Of a stretch of 64,000 bases of DNA, positions 1 through 8,062 are shown one piece after another (positions within the stretch are counted from its first letter, which is position 1; each line of letters begins with the position of its first letter). The notes beneath the pieces were generated by a model that was given only the letters and a program-made list of their open reading frames with translations, was not told the DNA's origin and made no database searches. The position numbers and the translations under genes are program-made. Source of the DNA: Paraflavitalea pollutisoli (GTDB lineage Bacteria; Bacteroidota; Bacteroidia; Chitinophagales; Chitinophagaceae); NCBI RefSeq assembly GCF_029360705.1, contig NZ_JARKMX010000008.1, positions 1,487,949-1,551,948 on the forward strand. The letters are read 5' to 3'.

Positions 1-1
1 C

Positions 2-355
2 AACAACTGCTATGTACATGCCGGGTTCGACAGAACGCTCCCCATCAACATCCAACCCAAAGAGATCTATTACTGGGATCGCCACCTATGGCTGCAGGCA
101 CTATCCTGGGAAGCCACCAACCGCCGCAGAATCAGGAAGACAAAATTCCATATGGATACACCCTTTCAGGAAGTATTCATCGGTCATACCCGCACGCTGA
201 TGTGGGATACCGACCAACCCATGAAAGCGGCCAATATTTACAATATCGATACAGGAGGCGGAGGAGGAGGAAGAATTACCATCATGAATGTAGCCACCCA
301 TGAATATTGGCAATCGGATCCGGTTAATGAGCTCTATAAAGTCTCCTACCGGTAA
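2..355 (+). CDS. Calcineurin-like metallophosphoesterase, C-terminal part
   Basis: This is the 3' end of a gene cut by the window edge; about 117 residues are visible. They hold the hallmarks of the second half of a PP1/ApaH-type phosphoesterase: YVHAGFD (a metal-ligand His followed by the AGF/D turn), FIGHT with another likely metal His, and the closing NIDTGGGGGGRITIMNV strand that runs into YWQSD. Such enzymes are cytoplasmic two-metal hydrolases acting on phosphoproteins or on diadenosine polyphosphates. The N-terminal GDxHG motif lies outside the window, so substrate class cannot be judged. The run of six glycines in the GAF-like loop is longer than usual. The product ends with TAA and is followed by a gene-poor stretch. 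Confidence 0.85.
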   Translation, partial: NNCYVHAGFDRTLPINIQPKEIYYWDRHLWLQALSWEATNRRRIRKTKFHMDTPFQEVFIGHTRTLMWDTDQPMKAANIYNIDTGGGGGGRITIMNVATHEYWQSDPVNELYKVSYR

Positions 356-452
356 TCAATTCCCGCATTTGTACAAATTCCCATTTGTAGCATGGCATTC
401 CCTGTGCGGTAATTCATTCCATGAACGGGAGAATCAGTAAGGTAGGTACATG

Positions 453-477
453 AAAAAGGCCCCATAGACATGGGGCC
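453..477 (-). terminator. Short GC hairpin, possible terminator
   Basis: A 7-bp perfect stem GGCCCCA/TGGGGCC with a 6-base loop has five A residues on its left side, so the U-run follows the stem when read on the minus strand. It lies about 660 bp past the end of the minus-strand receptor gene, far for a normal terminator. It could equally be a leader element read on the plus strand, since an ATG microframe follows within 25 bp. Confidence 0.35.
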
Positions 478-620
478 CGTTAACCAAAACTAACTGCTTA
501 TGAGAAAAAATTTATAATTGCTTTATATAAGAATAACGTTTGTCGATCTGCTTTGTTCCCGGTCCTTTGCTGCATCATTCGAACAATCTATAAACGACGG
601 CACTGTCCATTTTATTTTAC

Positions 621-743
621 ATGTACGAAATTCCACATCCTACCAGGTACATTAGTGCTATCGCTATCAGTATAATTTTCTTCATCGTTGGCTATATATA
701 TAAGACCATTTTAAAAAGAAAAGGTTGTACCAACACCTGTTAA
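621..743 (+). CDS. Possible 40-residue single-pass membrane peptide
   Basis: An ATG frame encodes 40 residues beginning MYEIPHPTRY, followed by a clear hydrophobic segment of about 17 residues (ISAIAISIIFFIVGYIY) and a basic tail KTILKRKG with two cysteines near the end. The positive-inside pattern (lysines and arginines after the segment) fits a small inner-membrane protein. There is no purine-rich ribosome site and no clear promoter, which is also common in this phylum. It could be chance; AT-rich DNA readily yields hydrophobic frames. No family recognised. Confidence 0.25.
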   Translation: MYEIPHPTRYISAIAISIIFFIVGYIYKTILKRKGCTNTC

Positions 744-1133
744 AATTTTCCAAAAGCAGCACCAATCGATTTAAAAGAGCAACAAGTCAAATGTCCACCA
801 CTAAACGCATTTAGCAACCGAATTACCGTATCAATAACGGTTCATTAACATCCCTCACATGGTCAGCGACCATCTTTTCCGCCTGAATATTTTTTACCCC
901 CAATATCATCCGGATCGATGGTCACTGACTTCCCTGCGGCTACTTGATCTGTTTGTTTTTCATGCTACTTTCTTTCCGAGGTGATGCACTTTCCCATTTG
1001 ACGTCAAACGGTTCAATTTGGGAAACACGTTTTGTGTTGCAATCCTCATACCAGGCAACAATTACCGGAAAGTGGTATGCCTTGCGATGATTTCGGTTGT
1101 GTGATTGGCCGTTAGCACCCGCAAACGGTTGCG

Positions 1134-3614
1134 TTATTCCCCACCACCTTTTACACGATTCTGTTCGTCGCCAGCACCCCCTTTCTTGCGTTGCTGACCG
1201 TTGCCATTCTTCAAAGGCTTACCAAAGCGATACGTAAAGGTGACATTGACCACCCGGCTATCCCGATAGTTCCTGAAGCGGGCTTCCGTTTCCTGGAAAT
1301 TGATATCGCCCCGGGGCTGTTGTGTATAGAAGATATCGCGTACGTTCAGTTTAACAGTGCCTTTGCTCTTCAACACCTGCTTGGCAATACCAGCCGACAT
1401 TTGTCCAAAAGCTTCCAGCAGGATCTGTCCTTCGGGACCTTTGGTGCGGTACCAGCCACTCAGTTCGGCGCTCCAGCCTTTGTTGAACTTGAACTGGTTG
1501 TTCATGTTCACCATCAGGTTACCCGCCTGCACATCCAGTTGTTCGCCATTCAGCACACCACTGTACTTGGTATAGTTGTAATTGGTGTACACCATCATCG
1601 TGTACCATTTGGCAACAGGCAGCTGCACGCTCACCGACGCCCCTGCATTTTCCCGGCGACCGATATTACCCTGGCGAACGATGGTGGCATAGCCCTTGTC
1701 ACCGTTGGCCAGTTCTTCCTGGCTGAACGTTTCATTGAACAGGTCTTTTGTCAGGCTATAGTTCAACGTCGTAGTCAGGAATCCCTTGTAGATATGTGTC
1801 ACTTCGTAGTTGTTGGAATACTGTGGCTTCAGGAAGGGGTTGCCGGAACCATAGGTGAACTTATCGATGAAGAACAGGAAAGGGTTCAGGTTCTCGTAAG
1901 AGGGACGATCGATACGACGACCGAAAGAAACGCCAAACTGGTTGTCCTTATTGGCATTGTAACTTATATAAACCGTAGGGAAAAATCCATTATAGGTGCG
2001 CTTGAAAGAAGAATCGGGTTTATTGACGTTGATGTCTGTTTGGCGGCCTTCCAGGTTGGTGTTTTCAAACCGAAGACCCGCCTGTATACCCCATTTCTTG
2101 TTAAGTTGTTTGTTCAGGCTGACATAGGCAGCATTGATATTCTCTTTATAGGTAAAGAAGTTGGTCTTCTGCAGATCCGCTTCCCACTGACCACCGGCAT
2201 ACTGGAAATAATTAGCACTGTTATCGGTGTTCACATAGCTTGACTTCACCCCTAGTTCCAGTTTCGCCTGGCCTTTCAGCGGATGTGTATAATCCACTTT
2301 ACCAGAATAGATATTGATCGACAAAGGCAGGTCGCCATTCAGCAGCTCATCGTAGCGCTTTACCCATTTAGGATCATACGTGGTATTCACGAAACGCTGA
2401 TCGTTGGTAGCATCGTAGCGGATATAATCTACGTCGGCACTCAACTCGCGACCTGTAGAATCGAACTGGTGACGCAGGTTCAGGTTGACGCTTACATTCT
2501 TCCATACTTCTTTGATATAGGAATCGGCGGTATTGATGGAATCGACCAGCGATTGAGGGTTCTTAAGATAGCTGGTATTACGACCATCGCTTTCTTCCGG
2601 ATTGAAGGCGCCACTCAACACCACACCCAGGGTGGTTTTATTGGTCAGGTAATAATCCATGCCCAATTTCAGGTTGTTGTTGCGGTTCTTCCTTTTCATA
2701 AAGGCAACCTGCTCGAAGATGGCGCGGGTAGAGGCATCGGGATTCTTGAAGCGGCGGTAGATGTCCAGCTGCTGGAAATTCTCATTGTACCCAAAGCTAT
2801 AATTGCTGAACAGGTTCACCTTACCATCGCGGTAGTTGAGGCTCATACTTTCGTTGGTCTTGAAATAAACACCCTGGCCAACGCCGGCAGTCACGCTACC
2901 ATTGAAACCTTTAACCTTGTTCTTCTTGGTCTTGATGTTGATGATGCCCGAGTTACCGGCTGCATCATATTTGGCGGGCGGGTTGGTCATGATCTCGATC
3001 TGATCGAGCTGAGAGGCCTGCATACCTTTCAGCAGGTTGGCGAGTTCCGCGCCGGTGAGGTAAGTAGGACGTCCATCCATCATCACGACCACACCCTGCT
3101 TGCCTTTCAGGCTGATATTGCCATCCTTGTCAACTTGCACACCAGGGGCTTTTTCCAGCACTTCGAGCGCATTAGCGCCTACATTGGTAACCTGGGCTTC
3201 TACATTCACCACGGTGCGGTCGATCTTTTGCTCGATCATCGGCCTGCTGGCAGTTACGGTGACGGACTTCAGGTCTTTGGAAACGGCGATCAGCGCAATG
3301 CTACCGACGGCTACGTCGGAACCAGCCATTTCAAAGGCGCTGGTATATTTCTTTTCATGACCAACGGCAGACACCAGGAGCAGGTATTTACCCTCCTGGA
3401 CGTTCTCGAAAGCGAATTGGCCTGTCTTGTCTGATACGGAAATTTTAGCTACAGCGGAGTCTTTGGCTTTTAATAAGGAAACGGTGGCGGCTTGCACAGC
3501 GGCTTTGTCGCCGCCACCGATTGACCCTGTGATTTTGCCAGCCTTCTGTTGGGCTTCGGCTACAAAATGCACGGCAGTCAGCATCATCGATGCTAAGATC
3601 AGTTTTGTTCTCAT
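1134..3614 (-). CDS. Outer-membrane beta-barrel receptor-like protein (OMP_b-brl_3 type)
   Basis: A protein of 826 residues predicted to be an outer-membrane barrel related to TonB-dependent receptors. It begins with a signal peptide (MRTKLILASMM... cut near AEAQ), then a CarboxypepD_reg-like sandwich (about 25-105), a plug domain (TVTASRPMIEQKIDRTVVNV onward, with GNISLKGKQGVVVMMDGRP and GIINIKTKK), and a barrel from about 230 to the C-terminus. The tail is a Gly/Lys-rich extension past the last strand. The reading frame runs 17 codons further upstream, but the start at 3614 is preferred because it opens directly into the signal peptide and because a TACTTTTG promoter element lies across the upstream alternative. 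The ligand is unknown. It stands alone, with a strong palindrome in its promoter. Confidence 0.88.
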   Translation of the reverse strand: MRTKLILASMMLTAVHFVAEAQQKAGKITGSIGGGDKAAVQAATVSLLKAKDSAVAKISVSDKTGQFAFENVQEGKYLLLVSAVGHEKKYTSAFEMAGSDVAVGSIALIAVSKDLKSVTVTASRPMIEQKIDRTVVNVEAQVTNVGANALEVLEKAPGVQVDKDGNISLKGKQGVVVMMDGRPTYLTGAELANLLKGMQASQLDQIEIMTNPPAKYDAAGNSGIINIKTKKNKVKGFNGSVTAGVGQGVYFKTNESMSLNYRDGKVNLFSNYSFGYNENFQQLDIYRRFKNPDASTRAIFEQVAFMKRKNRNNNLKLGMDYYLTNKTTLGVVLSGAFNPEESDGRNTSYLKNPQSLVDSINTADSYIKEVWKNVSVNLNLRHQFDSTGRELSADVDYIRYDATNDQRFVNTTYDPKWVKRYDELLNGDLPLSINIYSGKVDYTHPLKGQAKLELGVKSSYVNTDNSANYFQYAGGQWEADLQKTNFFTYKENINAAYVSLNKQLNKKWGIQAGLRFENTNLEGRQTDINVNKPDSSFKRTYNGFFPTVYISYNANKDNQFGVSFGRRIDRPSYENLNPFLFFIDKFTYGSGNPFLKPQYSNNYEVTHIYKGFLTTTLNYSLTKDLFNETFSQEELANGDKGYATIVRQGNIGRRENAGASVSVQLPVAKWYTMMVYTNYNYTKYSGVLNGEQLDVQAGNLMVNMNNQFKFNKGWSAELSGWYRTKGPEGQILLEAFGQMSAGIAKQVLKSKGTVKLNVRDIFYTQQPRGDINFQETEARFRNYRDSRVVNVTFTYRFGKPLKNGNGQQRKKGGAGDEQNRVKGGGE

Positions 3615-3662
3615 GGCTATACTCTTTATGAAGTTGAATACTTTGTCTTTGCTATTACAGTC

Positions 3663-3670
3663 CAAAAGTA
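3663..3670 (-). promoter_or_regulatory. -7 promoter element TACTTTTG
   Basis: On the minus strand this reads TACTTTTG, an exact match to the Bacteroidota TAnnTTTG element. Transcription would start near 3657 and leave a leader of about 40 bases before the ATG at 3614. No clear TTTG lies 19 bases upstream; that space is taken by a palindrome. Confidence 0.55.
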
Positions 3671-3671
3671 G

Positions 3672-3692
3672 GTACTATGTGTTACATAGTAC
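3672..3692. promoter_or_regulatory. Perfect 9-3-9 palindrome, probable operator
   Basis: Arms GTACTATGT and ACATAGTAC are separated by GTT, a perfect 21-bp dyad one base upstream of the TACTTTTG element, so a bound repressor would cover the promoter spacer of the outer-membrane receptor gene. The ATGT/ACAT core resembles sites of PadR- or BlaI-like regulators, but no such regulator gene is in the window, so the binding protein is unknown. Confidence 0.6.
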
Positions 3693-3846
3693 ATTGCCAA
3701 GTGTCAGATGGCTGCTAATACTGATGTTCGGTAAATAACGGGGAACGATAATAGGACGCAGAGCGGCGGAGAAGGTTACAGGCAGGTGGCAGGTTGGGAT
3801 GAGCGGCAGGCATTCGGGGATGAATGGCAGAAACCTGCCCGGGCAC

Positions 3847-3870
3847 AAAAAAAGCGGGCATAAACCCGCT
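3847..3870 (-). terminator. Rho-independent terminator of lgt
   Basis: Read on the minus strand, AGCGGGTTTATGCCCGCT forms a 7-bp GC-rich stem followed by seven U residues. It lies about 45 bases after the lgt stop codon. Confidence 0.85.
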
Positions 3871-3912
3871 TTTGATATGTAATGTGTTTATATTCAATAA
3901 TAACACCTGCCC

Positions 3913-5229
3913 TTATCCTTTGATCTCTTTTTCCAGCACTGCCGAATCGGCAATTTTCTTCCGGGTCAATACATAATATAATATGAGACCCGTAATGACC
4001 AACCCCGTGGAGATGAGCTCTGCCTGGGTAGGGTGAAAACCAAAGATAGAATAGGTAGTGTTGACCCGAATTTTTTCTATAAAGAAACGCTCCAACCCAT
4101 TCACCATCAGGTACACCGCAAAGATGGTACCCGGCACTTTCAGGCGGCCGCGCAGCGACCACAACAGGAAAAACAACAGGAAGCCCGCTACCGACTCATA
4201 AAAGGGTGTCGGATACACCGGGATGGGCAATTGATTGCAATATTGAGGATCGGTACAACCGGCGATGGGCGTACCCTCATTGATCACGTTGTGGGGATAG
4301 TTGTAGGCCACCATCCAGTCGGGCAGCCAGGAAGGCGCTTTCACCGATTTGTGATGGATCTGGTCCAGCGACTGTGCCTGGAAAGTCTTCAGGTAAAATC
4401 GGTTGTTGGCCTCCAGCGTCGTTCTGAACTGGGTGGTATCTGCCAGTTGCACTTTCGCTTCCGGTGTTGTGATATAGGCGCTGTTGAGAATGCCCCAGTC
4501 ACCATCACCTGCCACCTGGCAACCAATACGGCCAATGGCATACGCGATCATCAGGCCCGGCGCTACCGCATCGCATAAATGACGGAAACCGATCTTGTGT
4601 TTGCGCGCATAGAAATAAATAGCCACCGCTGCGCAGATCAATCCACCATAAAAAGTAAGACCACTGAACGACAGCAGGGCCTCGATCGGACTGGCCCAGA
4701 ACTCATTCCAGTTTTCGAGGTTATGGAAGATCTTGGCGCCCAGGAAACCAAACAGCGCCGCATAGATCACCAGGTCTCCTACCCGGTCATGGGGCCAGAT
4801 ACGCACGGTACGCTCTTCGGGCTTGGCAAGCTTTTGCTTGTTCTTTTCCCACCATTTGATACCAGCAAACACGACGCCGAGGGCAATACCCAGCGGCCAG
4901 TTGCCCGCTCCGGAGAAGATAAAGGCTTGCGGATCTTCAGCAGCAGGATCCTTCGACAAGAACAGGCCCAGTATTTTGAAGCCCAGGATAAAACCCAATA
5001 TAAAATTGAGGAGCAGATCGGCCAATGAAGCCGGCTTGCCCACTACGATCTTTACTTCCTGATACCCCAGCAACCCTGCCCGCTCTTTGCGCTTCAGTTC
5101 GTGCGTAAGCACCCAGGCGGCGGCCAGGAAAGAAAGGGCCACAAAGAACCCAAATGAATTCACAAAGCGCAACGCTTTTAATTCAAGGCCAAACAGATCA
5201 CGAAAAGCATAATATAAATTGGGATACAT
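3913..5229 (-). CDS. lgt: Prolipoprotein diacylglyceryl transferase
   Basis: Lgt is the inner-membrane enzyme that moves a diacylglyceryl group from phosphatidylglycerol to the lipobox cysteine of preprolipoproteins. The protein has 438 residues and multiple membrane segments, longer than the roughly 290 of Escherichia coli because of an N-terminal extension and a central extracytoplasmic insert (about 235-330), as is usual in Bacteroidota. Family landmarks are GLTFYGGLI, the signature AIGRIGCQVAGDGDWG, PTPFYES, and YLMVNGLERFFIEKIR near the end. The position of E. coli His103 is occupied by Tyr (FYGGL), which I believe is common in this phylum. The window encodes many lipoproteins that need it. 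A terminator follows; it looks monocistronic. Confidence 0.95.
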   Translation of the reverse strand: MYPNLYYAFRDLFGLELKALRFVNSFGFFVALSFLAAAWVLTHELKRKERAGLLGYQEVKIVVGKPASLADLLLNFILGFILGFKILGLFLSKDPAAEDPQAFIFSGAGNWPLGIALGVVFAGIKWWEKNKQKLAKPEERTVRIWPHDRVGDLVIYAALFGFLGAKIFHNLENWNEFWASPIEALLSFSGLTFYGGLICAAVAIYFYARKHKIGFRHLCDAVAPGLMIAYAIGRIGCQVAGDGDWGILNSAYITTPEAKVQLADTTQFRTTLEANNRFYLKTFQAQSLDQIHHKSVKAPSWLPDWMVAYNYPHNVINEGTPIAGCTDPQYCNQLPIPVYPTPFYESVAGFLLFFLLWSLRGRLKVPGTIFAVYLMVNGLERFFIEKIRVNTTYSIFGFHPTQAELISTGLVITGLILYYVLTRKKIADSAVLEKEIKG

Positions 5230-5305
5230 GGAAGAGCGTAGTTGAATTTAATGAGAACGGTTATAGGATTTGAATGTGCAATGATAAGTAAAAGGTTCCA
5301 GCAAT

Positions 5306-5333
5306 AAAAAACCCTCCCAGGAATGGGAAGGTT
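5306..5333 (-). terminator. Terminator downstream of the bacilliredoxin gene
   Basis: On the minus strand AACCTTCCC and GGGAGGGTT pair with one G-U wobble around a 6-base loop, then a run of U. A second inverted repeat (AAAGGCC/GGCCTTT, 5380-5404) lies immediately after the bacilliredoxin stop codon and may reinforce termination. Both sit between that gene and lgt, so the two are probably separate units. Confidence 0.65.
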
Positions 5334-5412
5334 TATCACTATGAACAAAGCTGATTTAATCAGCATAATTCCATTTCATAAAGGCCGCTTGTGACCGGGC
5401 CTTTGAAACCGG

Positions 5413-5826
5413 TTAGCAGTACTGATCAAAAGCACCGATCAGGTTGTGCGCAATCATTTGTGCCGGGCGTCCTTCTATCTGATGACGCTCGATAAAATGA
5501 ACCAGTTGGCCATCTTTAAACAGCGCAATCGCTGGAGAAGACGGAGGATAAGGCAACAGGTGCTCGCGCAGCTTCTTGATCGCATCTACATCGAATCCAG
5601 CAAAGCTGGTGGTCAGGTGGTCGGGTTTCTTGCTGGCATTAGCGACAGCCATCAATACACCTGGACGGGCAGATCCCGCCGAGCAACCACATACAGAATT
5701 GATCATTACGAGCGTCGTTCCTTGCTGAGCAACTTGCGTGTCAACATCAGCAGGGGTCAGTAATTCGGTGAAGCCATAATCCGTCAGCTCCTCTTTCATG
5801 GGCTGCACTATTTCAGCTGGATACAT
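5413..5826 (-). CDS. Bacilliredoxin, BrxA/BrxB (YphP/YqiW) family
   Basis: A 137-residue thioredoxin-fold protein of the former DUF1094 family. The active motif is visible as NSVCGCSAGSARPG, with the CGC redox pair that in Bacillus removes bacillithiol from proteins oxidised under hypochlorite or peroxide stress. The length matches the family (about 140-150). In the cytoplasm it would reduce mixed disulfides with a low-molecular-weight thiol; whether this organism makes bacillithiol is not shown here, though many Bacteroidota do. The start follows a TAGATTTG promoter element by about 37 bases. I cannot tell BrxA from BrxB. Confidence 0.9.
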   Translation of the reverse strand: MYPAEIVQPMKEELTDYGFTELLTPADVDTQVAQQGTTLVMINSVCGCSAGSARPGVLMAVANASKKPDHLTTSFAGFDVDAIKKLREHLLPYPPSSPAIALFKDGQLVHFIERHQIEGRPAQMIAHNLIGAFDQYC

Positions 5827-5862
5827 AATTATTGTATGTTTTTAAGTTCAATTGTTAGAACG

Positions 5863-5870
5863 CAAATCTA
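5863..5870 (-). promoter_or_regulatory. -7 element TAGATTTG of the bacilliredoxin gene
   Basis: Exact TAnnTTTG match on the minus strand, ending 37 bases before the ATG. No good upstream TTTG at 19 bases, so half of the promoter is unproven. Confidence 0.45.
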
Positions 5871-6066
5871 CGCAAAAAGTTGACGCCTTGTTTTGAAATG
5901 GATAAACTGCCCTTATGTCACCATAAACCCAACACAAACCGCCAACTTGTCTTACCAGCCACTCATTTCCTTCCATTTTGTCTGACCAAACCTCTGATTT
6001 TGGCACTGGTACACCATTTGGACATGGGGCTGTACAATCTTTCAAAAACAAAAAAAGCATAAGACT

Positions 6067-6498
6067 ATGACACAGGTAAAGTTTAACAACCGTCCCGCTA
6101 ACAGAGTTTTCAATAATGTATTTGATGAACTGTTCAATCAGTTTCCGGCTACCTGGAAAGACAGTTCCCTGCACAATCCCCCCGTCAACATTCATGAAAC
6201 ACAAGATGCATATCATGTTGAGTTGAGCGCACCCGGTTTGGCCAAAGAAGACTTTCAGATCAAAGTAGAAGAAGGTCTGCTGACCATCGGTTACGAAAAG
6301 AAAGAAGAAACTAAGGAAGAAGGCTACAAGACCGTGCGCCGGGAATTTGCAACACGCAGCTTTAAAAGAAGCTTCACGGTAGATGAGAACATCGATGTAG
6401 ACAATATCCAGGCTAAGTATGAGCAAGGCGTGTTGAAACTGCATCTGCCCAAGAAGGAACAGCCTAAAGCAAGTGTTAAACAAATTAACATTCAGTAA
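6067..6498 (+). CDS. Small heat shock protein, Hsp20/alpha-crystallin family
   Basis: A 143-residue cytoplasmic holdase that binds unfolding proteins without ATP. The alpha-crystallin domain spans about residues 38-130, with the signature NIHETQDAYHVELSAPGLAKEDF at its beginning and GVLKLHLPKKE at its end. The C-terminal QINIQ holds the I-x-I motif used for oligomer assembly. The N-terminal arm is rich in Asn and Phe as usual. It is flanked by its own leader and a strong terminator, so it is monocistronic. I found no CIRCE-like or other heat-shock operator in the upstream 240 bp. Confidence 0.95.
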   Translation: MTQVKFNNRPANRVFNNVFDELFNQFPATWKDSSLHNPPVNIHETQDAYHVELSAPGLAKEDFQIKVEEGLLTIGYEKKEETKEEGYKTVRREFATRSFKRSFTVDENIDVDNIQAKYEQGVLKLHLPKKEQPKASVKQINIQ

Positions 6499-6557
6499 GC
6501 AAAGGCTTTAAATATTTCATAAACTTTTTTCATAAGCAGTTGGTTTTGGTTATTAGT

Positions 6558-6590
6558 CCCATCCCGATATCAATCGGGATGGGTTTTTTA
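6558..6590 (+). terminator. Strong Rho-independent terminator after hsp20
   Basis: An 11-bp perfect stem (CCCATCCCGAT paired with ATCGGGATGGG, loop ATCA) followed by six T residues, 60 bases after the hsp20 stop. Confidence 0.95.
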
Positions 6591-6626
6591 TTGTTTTGTT
6601 ATTAACTTCGGCCACGATTTTACAAC

Positions 6627-7934
6627 ATGATAAGTCCAAATCCCTTCGCAAAAAAATGGCTGGTGTTGATCGTATGTATGATCGCACCCACAGTTTGGTT
6701 AACGGCGCAAGATCGACTGACTGACACTATTCCGAAATCTGTTGACACGGTGGCCCTCCCACCCACGCACCAGGACTCGGCAGACATGCTATTGCGCATC
6801 AAGAACCTCAATCCTTATTTTACACTCCATGTAGACTCCACCCTCATTTACCGGCTGGAGATCAATAAGGATGAATCCAAGTATTATTGGTACCTCCGCA
6901 ACTCCCCCGTGGGCCTGCGGATCAGTAAAGACAATGGTACGCTCACTTTTAAAGCTGAAAAATCTTACTTCCTGAGCGGTAAACTGCGGTACGACAATGA
7001 GTACCGGGTAAACCTGGGGGTACAGAGCCTGGACAATCCGGCCGAACGGGTAGACACCTCCTTCGTGATCGTGTTCTACAACACCGAGATCGTACCGGCC
7101 CGGGTCAAGCCGTCCATCAGCTCTACCATTACGATCGAAGAAGGCGACACCCTGGCTTTCAAAGTACAGTGTGAGTTTGGCAGCTTCCCGATCGAGAACA
7201 TTACCATGCTGGCCAACCTGCCCATGAAGGGATACACCAACGTCAAGAAATGTGAGGACGACTTCATCTGGTCTCCCCCCTTCGACTTTGTGAAGGAAAC
7301 CGATCCCGGCAAGGAGCGGATCCTGATTCTCAGCTTTATCGGCACCAACCGCTTTATGGTTCGCGATACGGCAACAGTCAGGGTGATCGTAAAAGATGCC
7401 CTCAATTATCCTTTTGCGCTGCAGGAATACAAGTTGTCGGCCCGTAATATTGAAACCTATATTTTACAGCTGAAATACACCTTTGTACAATTGGATAAAG
7501 GCGTCAAGAAAACCAAAAATGCTCGGACGGGGTTTGACATCACTAGTTCTACCACGGCATTAACTGGTACCATCATGAGTTCGGCGACCAGCGCTGGCAC
7601 CCAGAAAACCGGCAAGATCCTGCCCAGCGTCGGCGTATCACTGGTACCGATCAAAGAAGCCGTAGCCCCTCAAAAGGTGTTCGATCAGAACCAGGCCTCT
7701 TCCGTGCGTGCTGCCATCAAGCGGCTTGACTATATGGTCAAGGATCAAACCCTGGTCGGCGAACGTGATCCGGACATCAGCCGGAAAACGGCCAAGCTAA
7801 AAGATGAGCTCAAGCAGATACAGGTGCAGCTGATCGATGTCCCCATCGAGATCACCAACGACATGACAGAACGGGAATTGAACGACTATTTCGACAGCCC
7901 TAAAGTGCGCAGAAAATACCGGTTGAAGAAATAA
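6627..7934 (+). CDS. Secreted protein of unknown function with an Ig-like/cadherin-like segment
   Basis: A 435-residue protein with an N-terminal signal peptide (KKWLVLIVCMIAPTVWLTAQ). The mature part begins with Asp/Thr-rich residues; about 60-150 reads like a putative-Ig or cadherin-like sandwich (PVGLRISKDNGTLTFKAE, then a strand-rich stretch ending DTSFVIVFYN). A second strand-rich unit follows (about 155-260). The last 130 residues are different: a Thr/Ser-rich linker, then a charged, probably helical tail rich in Lys and Asp ending RRKYRLKK. No catalytic motif is visible. It is likely periplasmic or surface-attached; no lipobox cysteine and no clear sorting domain. I do not recognise the family. 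It has its own terminator. Confidence 0.8.
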   Translation: MISPNPFAKKWLVLIVCMIAPTVWLTAQDRLTDTIPKSVDTVALPPTHQDSADMLLRIKNLNPYFTLHVDSTLIYRLEINKDESKYYWYLRNSPVGLRISKDNGTLTFKAEKSYFLSGKLRYDNEYRVNLGVQSLDNPAERVDTSFVIVFYNTEIVPARVKPSISSTITIEEGDTLAFKVQCEFGSFPIENITMLANLPMKGYTNVKKCEDDFIWSPPFDFVKETDPGKERILILSFIGTNRFMVRDTATVRVIVKDALNYPFALQEYKLSARNIETYILQLKYTFVQLDKGVKKTKNARTGFDITSSTTALTGTIMSSATSAGTQKTGKILPSVGVSLVPIKEAVAPQKVFDQNQASSVRAAIKRLDYMVKDQTLVGERDPDISRKTAKLKDELKQIQVQLIDVPIEITNDMTERELNDYFDSPKVRRKYRLKK

Positions 7935-7959
7935 CAGCACCAGACTCCCCTATTCATAC

Positions 7960-7992
7960 AAAAGGGCCATTCCAGACGGGATGGCCCTTTTA
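7960..7992. terminator. Bidirectional terminator between convergent genes
   Basis: AAAAGGGCCAT and ATGGCCCTTTT pair, extended by TCC/GGG to a 14-bp stem with loop AGAC. It has T-runs in both directions and lies between the plus-strand secreted protein and the minus-strand NTF2-like gene. Confidence 0.9.
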
Positions 7993-8062
7993 TTTGTCCG
8001 GCACAGCACAATGCCTCAAAAGCCGTCGCGCGCTGCCGGAGGAGCCGTGGCTCCATCCCTCT

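Larger units (their letters stand above)
356..1133. other. Gene-poor intergenic region of about 780 bp
   Basis: No convincing long gene lies here. It holds a short hairpin with an A-run to its left, a conserved-looking leader with a five-codon ATG frame (MRKNL) at about 500-517, and one possible 40-codon membrane peptide, each listed separately. The rest is AT-rich with no recognisable RNA. It may be the remains of a deleted gene between the phosphoesterase and the receptor. Confidence 0.5.

Noticed and set aside
1191-3434. Two long plus-strand frames (350 and 383 codons) opposite the receptor gene
   Set aside because: They are antisense shadows; the minus-strand frame has a signal peptide, plug and barrel pattern, while these have no family features.
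5848-6483. A 211-codon minus-strand frame with hydrophobic stretches
   Set aside because: It lies opposite hsp20, whose alpha-crystallin motifs and terminator are unambiguous.
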